From Spirulina major PCC 6313 (GTDB lineage Bacteria > Cyanobacteriota > Cyanobacteriia > Cyanobacteriales > Spirulinaceae), in contig NZ_KV878783.1 in the NCBI RefSeq assembly GCF_001890765.1, forward strand, positions 311,028-375,027: a stretch of 64,000 bases of DNA, written 5' to 3'. Position 1 is the stretch's first letter. Each line of letters begins with the position of its first letter. Both the position numbers and the translations under genes were made by a program. The notes beneath the pieces were generated by a model that worked only from the letters and a program-made list of their open reading frames with translations, was not told the DNA's origin and ran no database searches. Positions 1 through 9,499 of the stretch are shown here, in pieces.

Positions 1-66
1 ATCACAGCCAGCGACTCCAATCCGTTTTTTGCCCACGTCCAATCCTAAGGCGGCAATCCGTTCCAT
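1..66 (-). CDS. ruvX: RuvX/YqgF-family Holliday junction resolvase-like nuclease, N-terminal fragment
   Basis: Only the first 22 codons lie in the window; the gene runs off the left edge. The ATG is at 66-64 and the peptide reads MERIAALGLDVGKKRIGVAG and onward, the classic RNase-H-like first strand of RuvX/YqgF in which the Asp of LGLDVGxxRIGVA is a metal ligand. Members act in 16S rRNA 5'-end maturation and have been proposed as Holliday junction resolvases. It lies 12 bp downstream of the GNAT gene on the same strand, so the two are probably co-transcribed. Identification rests on a short but very characteristic N-terminus. Confidence 0.85.
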   Translation of the reverse strand, partial: MERIAALGLDVGKKRIGVAGCD

Positions 67-78
67 GGCGGCAGGGGC

Positions 79-1269
79 CTAGGCTTGGGTTTCGGGCGGG
101 TTCGGGCGGGATGAATCGGTGCGATGATCCCGTTTGGGTAAAAACTTGGCCCAGGACATCCGGGTGGGGATGGGGGTGCGGGCGGGTTGGAGTCCGAGCA
201 TATCGGGCAGTTGGAGGCCTTCGAGGGGCTTGGTTTCCCGCAGTTTGTGCCACACGGAACGCGACATCAGGAGGGTGTGCTCAATGCGCTCGGCTCCGAG
301 GTGCTCGAAGTAGTCTTCGCGCTCGGTTTGGTAGTCGGTGGAGGTGATGTGGAGGGGAGTGCCGGGGACGGTTTGGGCAACTTTGGCGATTTGGGCTATC
401 AGTTCAGGGTAGAGCCAGGTGTAGGCGGGATGGACGGTGAGGAGGGCTTCGTGGGGGCGATCGCCGTCTCGATGGAGGGTGAGGGAAAAGTGACCGATCG
501 CGGCTTTTCGTTGGGGTTCAAACACATAGCCACTCACCACTTCTGTTTGGTTAATCCAGTTGTGGATATTGTTGGCGATCGCACTCCAAAAGGGTGTTTT
601 AAAATCTTCGACATGGCGATCGAACACCTGACGCAACAAGGGCGGCATCGACACCGTATCCAGTTGATAAAGTAACTGGGCATCGGCATTGCTCACCGGC
701 AGCAGGTTCGGCAGGGAGGGTTCATGCTGGGCAATGCGTTGCAATACGTCCGGGCTGATGTTCCAGTTAGTGACTTGGGCCAGGGGTTGAAAGCCATTTT
801 GCCGATAGAGGGCGAGGGTTTGCTTGTCTTGGATATTCACCTCTAACACCCAAGTGCGAGCTTCCCACAACACTTCAAAACAGTGGCGGAGGAGGTGTGA
901 GCCGGTATTTTTGAGGTTTAAGCCGCTATTAATCGCCGCGGCTGCGGCATCAAACATCACTTGCTCAACACGCCAGGTGGTGCGAGTCCGGTTGCAGGGC
1001 ATGACATGAATCAAGCCGCACAGTTGGCCCTCTTGCTCGGCTACGTAGATGCAAAACTGATGTTGGGTCAAGTTGGGAAACAGACGCAGCACATTCAGCA
1101 GGCCAAACCAATGCTGAAATTGGTTGAGTTTACGATTCAGACTCTGCCACTCCCGAAGTTTGGAGTCATCCCACACCCGTTGTGCCAAGGTTGCGATCGC
1201 TTCCACATCCCGCAATTGCAGGGGACGGATGGTGGGGGACGCATGGCCAAAGGGGGTGCGAGATTTCAT
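79..1269 (-). CDS. GNAT-family N-acetyltransferase, tandem-domain, 396 aa
   Basis: The N-terminal half (about residues 14-175) has GNAT features: an opening TIRPLQLRDVEAI strand-helix, a central YVAEQEGQLCGLIHV beta segment and a final ALYRQNGFQPL motif of the acetyl-CoA fold. The second half (about 190-345) repeats the pattern weakly (GYVFEPQRKAAIGHFSL, then YFEHLGAERIEHTLLMSR), so this looks like a double-GNAT protein in which the C-terminal copy may be structural. Substrate unknown. It sits directly upstream of ruvX on the same strand. The last 45 residues are polar and Pro-rich. Family assignment is good; function is not predictable. Confidence 0.75.
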   Translation of the reverse strand: MKSRTPFGHASPTIRPLQLRDVEAIATLAQRVWDDSKLREWQSLNRKLNQFQHWFGLLNVLRLFPNLTQHQFCIYVAEQEGQLCGLIHVMPCNRTRTTWRVEQVMFDAAAAAINSGLNLKNTGSHLLRHCFEVLWEARTWVLEVNIQDKQTLALYRQNGFQPLAQVTNWNISPDVLQRIAQHEPSLPNLLPVSNADAQLLYQLDTVSMPPLLRQVFDRHVEDFKTPFWSAIANNIHNWINQTEVVSGYVFEPQRKAAIGHFSLTLHRDGDRPHEALLTVHPAYTWLYPELIAQIAKVAQTVPGTPLHITSTDYQTEREDYFEHLGAERIEHTLLMSRSVWHKLRETKPLEGLQLPDMLGLQPARTPIPTRMSWAKFLPKRDHRTDSSRPNPPETQA

Positions 1270-1546
1270 AGCAGCTCACCAAAAATTGAGACAGAAAGGA
1301 ACCAATGTTGCTCCGATCTTAACCTACTATTCTCTGATTCCCTAGGTTTCCGGATCGGTAAGGCAGGGAAGTCGCCGCCTTGGATGGGGTTCAGCCTCAG
1401 GCCGGGGGATGTGTGCCGTCAACCGTTCGAGAGGCGATCGCCCTGGGGAGTCAGGAGATTTTCTCCCGATCCTGGGGATTTTCAAAGTCTGATATACAAT
1501 TAAAGATCGCGGCTCACCTGACGATTTTTAGGAGGTCTTGGTAACC

Positions 1547-1783
1547 ATGGCACGTCGCTGTCAAATCACGGGCAAAAAAGCCAACAACGGCTACGCCGTT
1601 TCTCACTCTCACCGTCGCACGAAGAAGTTGCAAGAAGCAAACTTGCAATGGAAGCGGATTTGGTGGGCAGAAGGGAATCGCTGGGTACGGATTAAGTTAT
1701 CCACGAAAGCGTTGAAAACGGTTCAAAAGAAAGGATTACACGCCGTTGCTAAAGAAGCAGGTCTTAATCTTAATAAGTTCTAA
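1547..1783 (+). CDS. rpmB: 50S ribosomal protein L28
   Basis: A 78-residue basic protein beginning [20 protein letters not shown], the L28 signature, and ending in GLNLNKF. L28 is a component of the large ribosomal subunit. An in-frame TTG exists at 1538, but the ATG at 1547 is chosen because it gives the conserved MARRC start and has an AGGAGG Shine-Dalgarno at 1530-1535. A TATACAAT box at 1493-1500 may be the -10 element; no clear -35 was found. A strong hairpin follows the stop. Confidence 0.97.
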   Translation: MARRCQITGKKANNGYAVSHSHRRTKKLQEANLQWKRIWWAEGNRWVRIKLSTKALKTVQKKGLHAVAKEAGLNLNKF

Positions 1784-1811
1784 TAATCTACCTTGGCTGG
1801 TTGATCATCTT

Positions 1812-1845
1812 GAAGGGAAACGGATTTGCGAATCGGTTTCCCTTC
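1812..1845 (+). terminator. Hairpin after rpmB, probable terminator
   Basis: A 10-bp stem (GAAGGGAAAC at 1812-1821 with GTTTCCCTTC at 1836-1845), whose interior can extend through GATT/AATC around a TGCG loop. It lies 28 bp past the rpmB stop. The trailing T run is weak (TTGGGT), so it may be an RNA-stabilising 3' hairpin rather than an efficient terminator. Confidence 0.55.
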
Positions 1846-1937
1846 TTGGGTCTAGGGAAGCGATCGCACCCCTGAATCCTAAAGTTCCGTGATACTGTGA
1901 AGTTATATTGCAAGTTCGAGCAACAGCATCCGAAATC

Positions 1938-2144
1938 ATGGAAGAGTCTGCATCCCAAGTTACGCCGGAAACCAGAGCCACCGATGAACCTGCGGCCGAT
2001 GCTCCGGAAGAAGAGCAAGCCAGTTATGTGAAGTTAGCCATGCGGAACATGGTGCGCAAAAAGGGCACATCCCTGAAACATTTTTTCCTCTCCACGGCGG
2101 GTCTGTTGGGGCTGCTGATCGGTTTAGCCTATTTAACGCGCTAG
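1938..2144 (+). CDS. DUF3285-type small membrane protein, 68 aa
   Basis: A short cyanobacterial protein with an acidic N-terminus ([19 protein letters not shown]), a conserved-looking centre ([20 protein letters not shown]) and a C-terminal hydrophobic segment (about residues 48-66) that can span the membrane. I recognise it as the DUF3285 family; no function is known to me. The ATG at 1938 is preferred over an upstream in-frame TTG at 1908, which would add ten residues. It is followed after 5 bp by ybeY on the same strand, suggesting co-transcription. Confidence 0.75.
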   Translation: MEESASQVTPETRATDEPAADAPEEEQASYVKLAMRNMVRKKGTSLKHFFLSTAGLLGLLIGLAYLTR

Positions 2145-2149
2145 GGGTG

Positions 2150-2671
2150 ATGGAGTCTCAGCCACCGATGACAGTCACCGTTAATCTTCAGGATGATGGA
2201 GGGTATGGTGCGATCGCCCCGGCACAATGGTCACACTGGCTCAGCCATTGGTTTGCCCAGCTTAACCCGGAACTTCCCCCCGCCCCCAGTTATGAATTGA
2301 GCCTGCGGTTCACCGATGATGCTGAAATTCATCAGCTTAACGCCCAGTATCGCGCCATCAATCGCCCCACCGATGTCCTCGCCTTTGCCGCCTTAGAACA
2401 AACATTAGCCTGGTATCCCCCCGATGAACCCGTGGATCTCGGCGATGTGATCATTTCCGTTGAAACGGCACAACGGCAGGCCAAGACCCAAGGCCATGGG
2501 CTGGATCGAGAAATCCTGTGGCTTGTGAGTCATGGTGTTTTACATCTGCTGGGCTGGGATCATCCCACCGAGGCAGAGCTTGCCCAGATGCTGGCTCAAC
2601 AGGAGACCTTGATTGCATCACTCCAAAACCTGCCCGCCGTGGATGCCTCAACCCCAGGGAGTTGTTGCTAA
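2150..2671 (+). CDS. ybeY: rRNA maturation endoribonuclease YbeY
   Basis: The C-terminal region carries the zinc site [11 protein letters not shown] of the UPF0054/YbeY family (three His ligands), preceded by the typical RPTDVLAF and DLGDVIIS segments. YbeY participates in 16S rRNA 3'-end maturation and late 30S quality control. Start is uncertain: GTG at 2147, ATG at 2150 and ATG at 2168 ([10 protein letters not shown]) are all in frame; the last matches homologues best by length. It is packed against the DUF3285 gene upstream and followed by dgkA, a common cyanobacterial order. Confidence 0.93.
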   Translation: MESQPPMTVTVNLQDDGGYGAIAPAQWSHWLSHWFAQLNPELPPAPSYELSLRFTDDAEIHQLNAQYRAINRPTDVLAFAALEQTLAWYPPDEPVDLGDVIISVETAQRQAKTQGHGLDREILWLVSHGVLHLLGWDHPTEAELAQMLAQQETLIASLQNLPAVDASTPGSCC

Positions 2672-2870
2672 AACAGGTCAAAGGACTTGAATGTCATGAT
2701 TTTGTTGCTCAAAAACCACGGGAATCGCCCTAGGATGCTAAAACTGTGGACAGCGATCAGGAATAGGACTTCAACAATTGTCTTGGGTTCACTGGGGTAC
2801 AGTTTGACGATTATCCCGCTGCCCGGTTCTGTTTCTGTTTCGTGTTCTGTGCCGCTTCCCATGAACAGCC

Positions 2871-3356
2871 ATGACCCTCAACTCCCATCGTCCTCCCCAA
2901 TGCGACGTAACCCCCGTTGTTCCCTCGCTTTACGCTGTGATGCCCCAACGTAGTTCCAACTCTCGCCCCCTGGCCTGGCAAATTGCCCCGAATTTGTGGG
3001 TGAGTTTTCGTTATGCTTGGGCGGGGGTGATCTACGCCTTCAAAACCCAGCGCAATTTTCGGATTCATACGGGAATTGCGATCGCTGCGATCGCCTTAAG
3101 TTTGGGATTACAGATTAGTCGGGTGGAAATGGCGGTGGTGGCGCTCACCTGTGCCCTTGTGATGGTGTTGGAATTGGTCAATACGGCCCTCGAATCGGTG
3201 GTGGATTTGACCGTTGAACAGAGCTATCACGAACTGGCAAAGGTGGCGAAAGATTGCGCGGCTGGAGCGGTATTAGTAGCAGCGATCGCCTCTATTTTTG
3301 TCGCCGGAGTGATTCTGTTGCCCCCCCTCTTTGCGGCGATCGCCCCCTTGTTCTGA
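2871..3356 (+). CDS. dgkA: Diacylglycerol/undecaprenol kinase (DgkA family)
   Basis: A three-helix integral membrane kinase with family motifs TQRNFRIHTG (N-terminal amphipathic helix) and ELVNTALESVVDL, the catalytic helix with Glu and Asn metal/ATP ligands, followed by AKDCAAGAVLV. It phosphorylates a lipid alcohol; in Gram-positive relatives this is undecaprenol, feeding cell-envelope lipid carrier recycling. Length is 161 aa from the first ATG; an internal ATG at 2940 (MPQRSSNS) would give 138 aa, nearer the usual size. It lies 200 bp after ybeY and 48 bp before the next gene, so it is probably part of this run. Confidence 0.92.
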   Translation: MTLNSHRPPQCDVTPVVPSLYAVMPQRSSNSRPLAWQIAPNLWVSFRYAWAGVIYAFKTQRNFRIHTGIAIAAIALSLGLQISRVEMAVVALTCALVMVLELVNTALESVVDLTVEQSYHELAKVAKDCAAGAVLVAAIASIFVAGVILLPPLFAAIAPLF

Positions 3357-3404
3357 CCACGACAGTCTCGACCTTAATTTACGCTGACGAAAGGAGTACC
3401 GTTT

Positions 3405-4016
3405 TTGCTACTGGTTATTGATAATTACGACAGCTTCACCTACAACTTGGTGCAGTATTTGGGGGAATTAGCGAGTGAATTCCCCGTCGCGACAGATATC
3501 CGCGTCTATCGTAACGACCAAATTGATCTCGACGCGATTACTGCGATCGCCCCCGATGGCATCGTCATCTCCCCCGGCCCCGGCCGTCCCGATGACGCAG
3601 GCATTTCCGTCGCTGTCATTGAAACCCTTGGATCTCAGTTTCCCATTTTGGGTGTTTGTCTAGGGCATCAAAGCCTCGGCCAAGTCTTCGGCGGGACGGT
3701 AGTGGCTGCACCGATCTTGATGCACGGCAAAACCTCCGAAATTCACCACACCGGCCAAGGCGTTTTTCAGAACCTCCCCAATCCCTTTTCAGCCACTCGT
3801 TATCATAGCCTTGTGGTTGATCGCCAAACCCTACCGCCCACGCTCGAAGTGACCGCCTGGGTAGACGACGGTACGATCATGGGACTCCGGCATCGGGACT
3901 ATCCCCACCTCGAAGGTGTACAATTTCATCCCGAAAGTGTCTTAACCCCGGTCGGAAAAAACCTCCTGCGGAATTTTCTTGCCGCTCTCCATCCTCAACC
4001 TGCAAAGAATTCATGA
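3405..4016 (+). CDS. trpG: Anthranilate / aminodeoxychorismate synthase glutamine amidotransferase subunit
   Basis: A class I glutamine amidotransferase of 203 residues. It opens with LLVIDNYDSFTYNLVQYLGE, has the oxyanion strand VISPGPGRPDDAG, the nucleophile elbow GVCLGHQ (catalytic Cys) and the His-x-Glu motif QFHPESV. It supplies ammonia from glutamine to TrpE and/or PabB. The start is a TTG at 3405, supported by AAGGAG at 3391-3396 and by the family N-terminus starting exactly there; no ATG fits. The stop overlaps the next start (ATGA, 4013-4016). TrpG and PabA cannot be distinguished by sequence; in many bacteria one protein serves both. Confidence 0.93.
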   Translation: MLLVIDNYDSFTYNLVQYLGELASEFPVATDIRVYRNDQIDLDAITAIAPDGIVISPGPGRPDDAGISVAVIETLGSQFPILGVCLGHQSLGQVFGGTVVAAPILMHGKTSEIHHTGQGVFQNLPNPFSATRYHSLVVDRQTLPPTLEVTAWVDDGTIMGLRHRDYPHLEGVQFHPESVLTPVGKNLLRNFLAALHPQPAKNS

Positions 4017-4786
4017 AGCGAAGCACCTTTCTCCGTTACCTAGGGGCCAGTACCATTACCACCCTCGGCCTGAGCCAAGTCTCAGGTTCCCCAGCCCAAG
4101 CCCAAGGCGCAGGCCTATCGATGCGCTGGTATGGCCATACCTGTGTGCTGTTTACGGGCGGGGGACAACGGGTGTTAGTGAATCCCTTTCGTGCCCTCGG
4201 TTGTACCGCTGGGTATCCCGTCCCTAATCCGGCCGTGGATTATATTCTGATGAGTAGCCGCCTTTTTGATGAGGGCGCACCCGCAGCCGATACCCCCGGA
4301 AACCCACGTATTTTGTTCCAGGCGGGGGCCTATACGGTGGGGTCAAGTCAGTTTGAAGGGATTGCGATCGCCCACGATCGCAACGGTGGCCGCCGCTTCG
4401 GCACGAATGTCGCCTGGAAATGGCAACAGGGCGGCGTGAATATCCTCCACCTCGGCGGCGCGGCAGCCCCCATTGAGTTTGAGCAACGAATTCTCATGGG
4501 ACGGCCTGATATTCTCTTTGTCCCCGTTGGCGGTGGCCCCAAAGCCTACAACCCCCAAGAAGCCCAAGCCGCCATCCAAGCCCTCAACCCCAAAATTGCC
4601 GTTCCCACCCATTACCGCACCAACGCCGCCGATGCCGCCGCCTGCGACATCACAAGCCTTGATACCTTCCTAAGCCTCTATTCCCCCGATCAAATCCGTC
4701 GCTTGGGCAGTCAAACTCTCTCCCTCAGCGCGGGCAGTCTACCCAGCAGTGGAACCGCCATCTATGTGTTCCGCGACCCTGTCTAG
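4013..4786 (+). CDS. Secreted metallo-beta-lactamase-fold protein with degenerate metal site
   Basis: The 257-aa product resembles UlaG-like MBL-fold hydrolases: the opening strand MRWYGHTCVLFTGGGQRVLV, a strand ILHLGGAAAP, and NPKIAVPTHYRTNA with the late His. However, the canonical HxHxDH motif expected after PAVDYILM is absent (the sequence reads SSRLFDEGAP), so metal binding and hydrolase activity are doubtful. A signal-like N-terminus with hydrophobic core and AQA cleavage site (about residue 30) implies export. Its start overlaps the trpG stop by 4 bp, indicating translational coupling. Substrate unknown. Confidence 0.75.
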   Translation: MKRSTFLRYLGASTITTLGLSQVSGSPAQAQGAGLSMRWYGHTCVLFTGGGQRVLVNPFRALGCTAGYPVPNPAVDYILMSSRLFDEGAPAADTPGNPRILFQAGAYTVGSSQFEGIAIAHDRNGGRRFGTNVAWKWQQGGVNILHLGGAAAPIEFEQRILMGRPDILFVPVGGGPKAYNPQEAQAAIQALNPKIAVPTHYRTNAADAAACDITSLDTFLSLYSPDQIRRLGSQTLSLSAGSLPSSGTAIYVFRDPV

Positions 4787-4888
4787 GAGCGATCGCCCAA
4801 CGCCATAATCCGCGCAGCCAAGCAATCTGCTCCCCTCCGGTGTAGGGCATCCTCAGCCGCTTGATTGCTGCGCCCTAGGGCCATGGCG

Positions 4889-4910
4889 ATAAACTTTATC
4901 AGAAGTTTAT
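4889..4910. repeat. Short perfect inverted repeat
   Basis: ATAAACTT (4889-4896) and AAGTTTAT (4903-4910) form an 8-bp stem with a 6-nt loop, followed by ACAAAATTT. It lies in the roughly 280-bp spacer between the MBL-like gene and hetR. It could be an operator or a weak terminator for the upstream operon. A second GGGGG/CCCCC hairpin occurs at 4938-4952. Confidence 0.35.
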
Positions 4911-4998
4911 ACAAAATTTGATGGGAGCTTCATGGTAGGGGGATCAACCCCCCAGCCCCAGCCAGTATAGTGAAATTCAGTAGATGCACCCTGATAGT

Positions 4999-5032
4999 AA
5001 GGAGGCTCCCCAAGGGGAAGCCTCCTTTTTTT
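4999..5032 (+). terminator. Rho-independent terminator
   Basis: A long GC-rich stem (AAGGAGGCTCCCC at 4999-5011 pairing with GGGGAAGCCTCCTT at 5014-5027, one bulged A) closed by AA and followed by a seven-T tract at 5026-5032. The T run is on the plus strand only, so it ends plus-strand transcripts: either the trpG-MBL operon or a separate short RNA made from 4790-5032. Confidence 0.85.
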
Positions 5033-5069
5033 GTCTTGCCGTAGCCCCTGGTAGCCTCTGACCTTCGAT

Positions 5070-6041
<972 letters not shown>

Positions 6042-6236
6042 TCAAGCTCGGCATGACTCACAATAGTAACTGCCCAGCCCACTCAACTTCAGCACCCTAA
6101 TGCGACGAGATGGCTATTGCGGTGTAAGGGCTAGACATTTAAGACACACTCAGAGCATCTAGAGCGAATCTTACATACCCTAAACATATCACACTGAAAT
6201 TCATCCAGTTTGCCGGTATGAGCGCGAAAAAGCGGC

Positions 6237-6269
6237 TATAGAGGGCGATCGCAGCGATCGCCCTCTATA
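6237..6269. repeat. Perfect 16-bp inverted repeat with HIP1 arms upstream of hetR
   Basis: TATAGAGGGCGATCGC (6237-6252) and its exact reverse complement (6254-6269) are separated by one A. Each arm ends in a GCGATCGC HIP1 octamer. It lies between the typA stop and the hetR start. Without a T tract it is not a typical terminator; it could be a dyad operator in the hetR leader or a cruciform. Confidence 0.6.
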
Positions 6270-6319
6270 CCCCAAAAGCCCCCACACCATCCCGAAGGAT
6301 GGCAGCACCGACAGAGCAT

Positions 6320-6358
6320 ATAAAACTGACCCAGTGCCACGCACCGGATCAGTTTTAT
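6320..6358 (-). terminator. Probable typA terminator
   Basis: ATAAAACTGA (6320-6329) pairs with TCAGTTTTAT (6349-6358). The loop forms an inner stem (CC, then GTGC with GCAC, then GG). Read on the minus strand the hairpin ends in TTTTAT, about 50 bp downstream of the typA stop. The A/T-rich ends are symmetrical, so it may work in both directions. Confidence 0.65.
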
Positions 6359-6410
6359 CGGGATGAGCGTGATTCTATCGTTGCGATCGCTGCAACAGCC
6401 AGAGGCAATT

Positions 6411-8204
6411 CTAGCGTTTGGCCAGCTTCTTCATGTCGATTTTGCGTAACCGGATCGATTGCGGTGTAATTTCCACCAACTCACCGGGGCCAATGTATTC
6501 CAACGCCCGCTCCAAATTCATCTCCACCGGCGTTTGCAGTTGCACCAATTCATCCCCACTCGCGGCGCGATGGTTGGTGAGTTGCTTCGCTTTGCAGATG
6601 TTGAGGTCGAGGTTTTGGGGGCGATTGTGCTCCCCGATGATCATGCCTTTATAAACCCGCGTGCCCGGTTCAATGAAGAACACACCGCGATCCTCCGCAT
6701 TTTTCAAGGAATAGAATGTCGCCGTCCCCTCTTCAAAGGCCACGATCACACCGTTGTAACGGGTATCAACATTACCCAGAATCGGCCGATATTCAAGGAA
6801 ACTATGGTTCATAATCCCTTCGCCACGGGTGAGGCGAATGAATTCACCCCGGAAACCAATCAGCCCCCGCGCCGGAATCACAAATTCCAATTGGGTGCGG
6901 CCGTTGATTCCCACTTGCATATCCTGCATTTCACCCTTGCGCTGCCCTAAGCGTTCGATGCAACTGCCCACAGCAGCTTCAGGCACATCAAGCACCAAAT
7001 ATTCAAACGGTTCGCAGGGTTGGCCGGAGATTTCGCGATAAATGACCTGGGGTTGAGACACTTGGAACTCGTACCCTTCGCGGCGCATGGTTTCGATCAA
7101 AATCCCCAGGTGCAATTCACCCCGACCGGAGACGGAAAATTTATCCGGGGAATCGCTTTCTTCGACACGGAGGGCGACGTTGGTTTCCAATTCGCGGTAG
7201 AGGCGATCGCGCAATTGCCGCGACGTGACAAACTTCCCTTCCTGACCCGCAAAGGGCGAATCATTAATCGAAAACGTCATCTGTAACGTCGGTTCATCAA
7301 CGCTAATCAGCGGCAACGCCTGGGGATTATCCGGACAGGTAATCGTTTCGCCAATATTGGCATCGGCAAACCCCGCCACCGCCACAATATTACCGGCAGA
7401 GGCTTCGGGGATTTCCACCCGCGCCAAGCCGTTAAAGCCCAGGAGTTTAGAAATTTTGGTTTTCACAATGCTGCCATCATCTTTATAGAGGGCGGCCTGT
7501 TGTCCTGCGAAGATCGTGCCGTTGTGGATGCGACCAATCACGATCCGGCCCAAATATTCGGAATAGTCCAGGGTGGTGACTTGGAGTTGCAGGGGCTTTT
7601 CGGGATCACCAGCCGGCGGGGGAACGTGCTGCAAGATGGCATTAAACAGCGGCTCCATATCTTGGCCGTCTTCGGCTAGGGTTTCTTTGGCGTAACCGTC
7701 GAGGCCAGAGGCGTAGAGGGTGGTGAAATCACACTGATCATCGTCTGCGCCCAGTTCGACGAACAGGTCAAAGACTTTATCCACGGCGATATCAGGATCG
7801 GCGTTGGGGCGATCAATTTTGTTGACGACGACAATGGGGCGTAGGCCTTTTTCGAGGGCTTTTTTGAGGACAAAGCGGGTTTGGGGCATCGGGCCTTCGT
7901 TGGCATCGACGATCAGGATGCAGCCGTCTACCATGCCGAGAACGCGCTCGACTTCACCGCCAAAATCAGCGTGGCCGGGGGTGTCCACGATGTTGATCAG
8001 GGTTTCTTTGTAGCGGACGGCGGTGTTTTTGGAGAGGATCGTGATGCCGCGCTCCCGTTCCAAGTCGTTGGAGTCCATGACGCAGTCGGGCACATCTTCG
8101 CCTTCGCGGAAAATTCCGGATTGTTTGAGCAGGGCATCAACAAGGGTGGTTTTGCCGTGATCGACGTGGGCGATGATGGCGACGTTGCGAATAGGAAGCG
8201 ACAT
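6411..8204 (-). CDS. typA: Ribosome-associated GTPase TypA/BipA
   Basis: A translational GTPase of 597 aa. G1 [15 protein letters not shown], switch [12 protein letters not shown]3 [17 protein letters not shown]4 VNKIDRP and the BipA-specific C-terminal half ([19 protein letters not shown], then [19 protein letters not shown]) are all present. BipA assists 50S assembly and stress- or cold-dependent growth. The start [19 protein letters not shown] at 8204 is preferred to an in-frame ATG at 8225, since it puts the G1 motif at the usual distance. A stem-loop follows the stop; hetR is downstream on the same strand but separated by about 400 bp. Confidence 0.96.
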   Translation of the reverse strand: MSLPIRNVAIIAHVDHGKTTLVDALLKQSGIFREGEDVPDCVMDSNDLERERGITILSKNTAVRYKETLINIVDTPGHADFGGEVERVLGMVDGCILIVDANEGPMPQTRFVLKKALEKGLRPIVVVNKIDRPNADPDIAVDKVFDLFVELGADDDQCDFTTLYASGLDGYAKETLAEDGQDMEPLFNAILQHVPPPAGDPEKPLQLQVTTLDYSEYLGRIVIGRIHNGTIFAGQQAALYKDDGSIVKTKISKLLGFNGLARVEIPEASAGNIVAVAGFADANIGETITCPDNPQALPLISVDEPTLQMTFSINDSPFAGQEGKFVTSRQLRDRLYRELETNVALRVEESDSPDKFSVSGRGELHLGILIETMRREGYEFQVSQPQVIYREISGQPCEPFEYLVLDVPEAAVGSCIERLGQRKGEMQDMQVGINGRTQLEFVIPARGLIGFRGEFIRLTRGEGIMNHSFLEYRPILGNVDTRYNGVIVAFEEGTATFYSLKNAEDRGVFFIEPGTRVYKGMIIGEHNRPQNLDLNICKAKQLTNHRAASGDELVQLQTPVEMNLERALEYIGPGELVEITPQSIRLRKIDMKKLAKR

Positions 8205-8312
8205 GGTTGACCTCAAACGGGGCAAGGAAACTATAGATTTCTTAACATTCTACACTGATTCCGGTCGGGAATTTCGGAGCGGAATGGGCGGCGAGTTGGG
8301 GGATGGGGATCT

Positions 8313-8492
8313 TTAGGGGCGATCGCTCTCCTCTACTTCATTTTCATCCGGGCTGGGATTCTCCATTTCGTCTTTAAATCCCCGCAATGTTTTGCCGAGG
8401 GCACTGCCAAATTCAGGAATTTTTTTCGGGCCAAAAATGAGAATCCCCACCGCTGCAATCACGGCTACTTCGGGCCAACCTAAACCAAACAT
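8313..8492 (-). CDS. tatA: Sec-independent translocase subunit TatA/E
   Basis: A 59-aa protein: short N-terminus MFGLGWPEVAVI, one transmembrane helix (about residues 5-20), the hinge FGPKKIPEFG, and an amphipathic helix SALGKTLRGFKDEM ending in an acidic tail. This is the TatA/TatE family, which forms the pore-like assembly of the twin-arginine pathway in the thylakoid and plasma membranes. The reading frame stays open upstream to 8675, but MFGLGWPE is the family start. It is divergent from pcyA. Confidence 0.92.
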   Translation of the reverse strand: MFGLGWPEVAVIAAVGILIFGPKKIPEFGSALGKTLRGFKDEMENPSPDENEVEESDRP

Positions 8493-8601
8493 ATTGCTTT
8501 CATCCTGACTGAACTTAATGTTTTGTAATCTCTCGGCCAGGCCGGGATCACCCCCAGTATATGCTTGATGTTGCACGCTGCTGAAGGAATGAAAACCCCA
8601 T

Positions 8602-9348
8602 ATGTCCCCGATCGCCAACCCACCCCAACTCCGCACCGAACTGCATCCCCTGATCGAACGATTGGCGAATTGCATTCTTCAGGTTTGGCATCAGGAACTT
8701 GACCTCGAACCCTATCCCCTGCCGGAGGAGTTGGGCTATGTGGAGGGCAAGCTAGAGGGGGAGCGGCTGCGCATTGAAAACCGTTGCTATCAAACCCGCT
8801 CGTTTCGCAAGCTCCATTTAGAACTGGCCAAGGTGGGGAAAAACCTCGACATTCTCCATTGTGTGATGTTTCCCAATTTAGACTACGGTTTACCGATGTT
8901 TGGCTGTGATCTGGTGGGGGGACGGGGCCAAATTAGTGCGGCGATCGTTGATCTGTCCCCCACTCAGCTTGATCGACAGTTACCCCTCGGTTATCAAACT
9001 GCATTGCATGCCTTACCTACGCCGCAGTTTTCCCAGGTGCGTGAGTTGCCGGACTGGGGAGATATTTTTTCGGAATTTTGTTTGTTTATTCGCCCGGAGG
9101 GGGAGACGGAAGAAACGGCGTTTATTGAGCGGATTGAGAGCTTTTTAACGATTCATTGTCAGCAGGCGATCGCTGCCTCACCCCTCCCCCCCGATCAAAT
9201 TCACGCCAACTGGCAAGGGCAGGCAAACTACTGCACCAAACAACGCCAAAACGATAAAACCCGTCGCGTGCTCGCGGCTGCCTTTGGGGATGACTGGGCA
9301 GATTTTTACATGAATACCGTGCTGTTTGATTTACCAGATTCTCCTTAA
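8602..9348 (+). CDS. pcyA: Phycocyanobilin:ferredoxin oxidoreductase
   Basis: A ferredoxin-dependent bilin reductase of 248 aa that converts biliverdin IX-alpha to 3Z-phycocyanobilin by a four-electron reduction; this is the phycobiliprotein and phytochrome chromophore. Catalytic residues can be read as Glu74 (LHLELAKVG), His86 and Asp103 ([20 protein letters not shown]), corresponding to Glu76/His88/Asp105 of Synechocystis PcyA. The ATG at 8602 gives the usual length. Transcribed divergently from tatA with a short shared promoter region. Confidence 0.96.
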   Translation: MSPIANPPQLRTELHPLIERLANCILQVWHQELDLEPYPLPEELGYVEGKLEGERLRIENRCYQTRSFRKLHLELAKVGKNLDILHCVMFPNLDYGLPMFGCDLVGGRGQISAAIVDLSPTQLDRQLPLGYQTALHALPTPQFSQVRELPDWGDIFSEFCLFIRPEGETEETAFIERIESFLTIHCQQAIAASPLPPDQIHANWQGQANYCTKQRQNDKTRRVLAAAFGDDWADFYMNTVLFDLPDSP

Positions 9349-9499
9349 TCTATCGTCAGTCAATAGTGACAGCCCATTGTTTGTGCTGAATCCCATCGAT
9401 CAGGTTCGTATTTTGTCATGGGGAAGGAGTCAAAACCCCGCTGGGGTGAATCGTGACCCGCCACCGCTCTAGAATTGTTGTGAGTTCTCCAAACCACGC

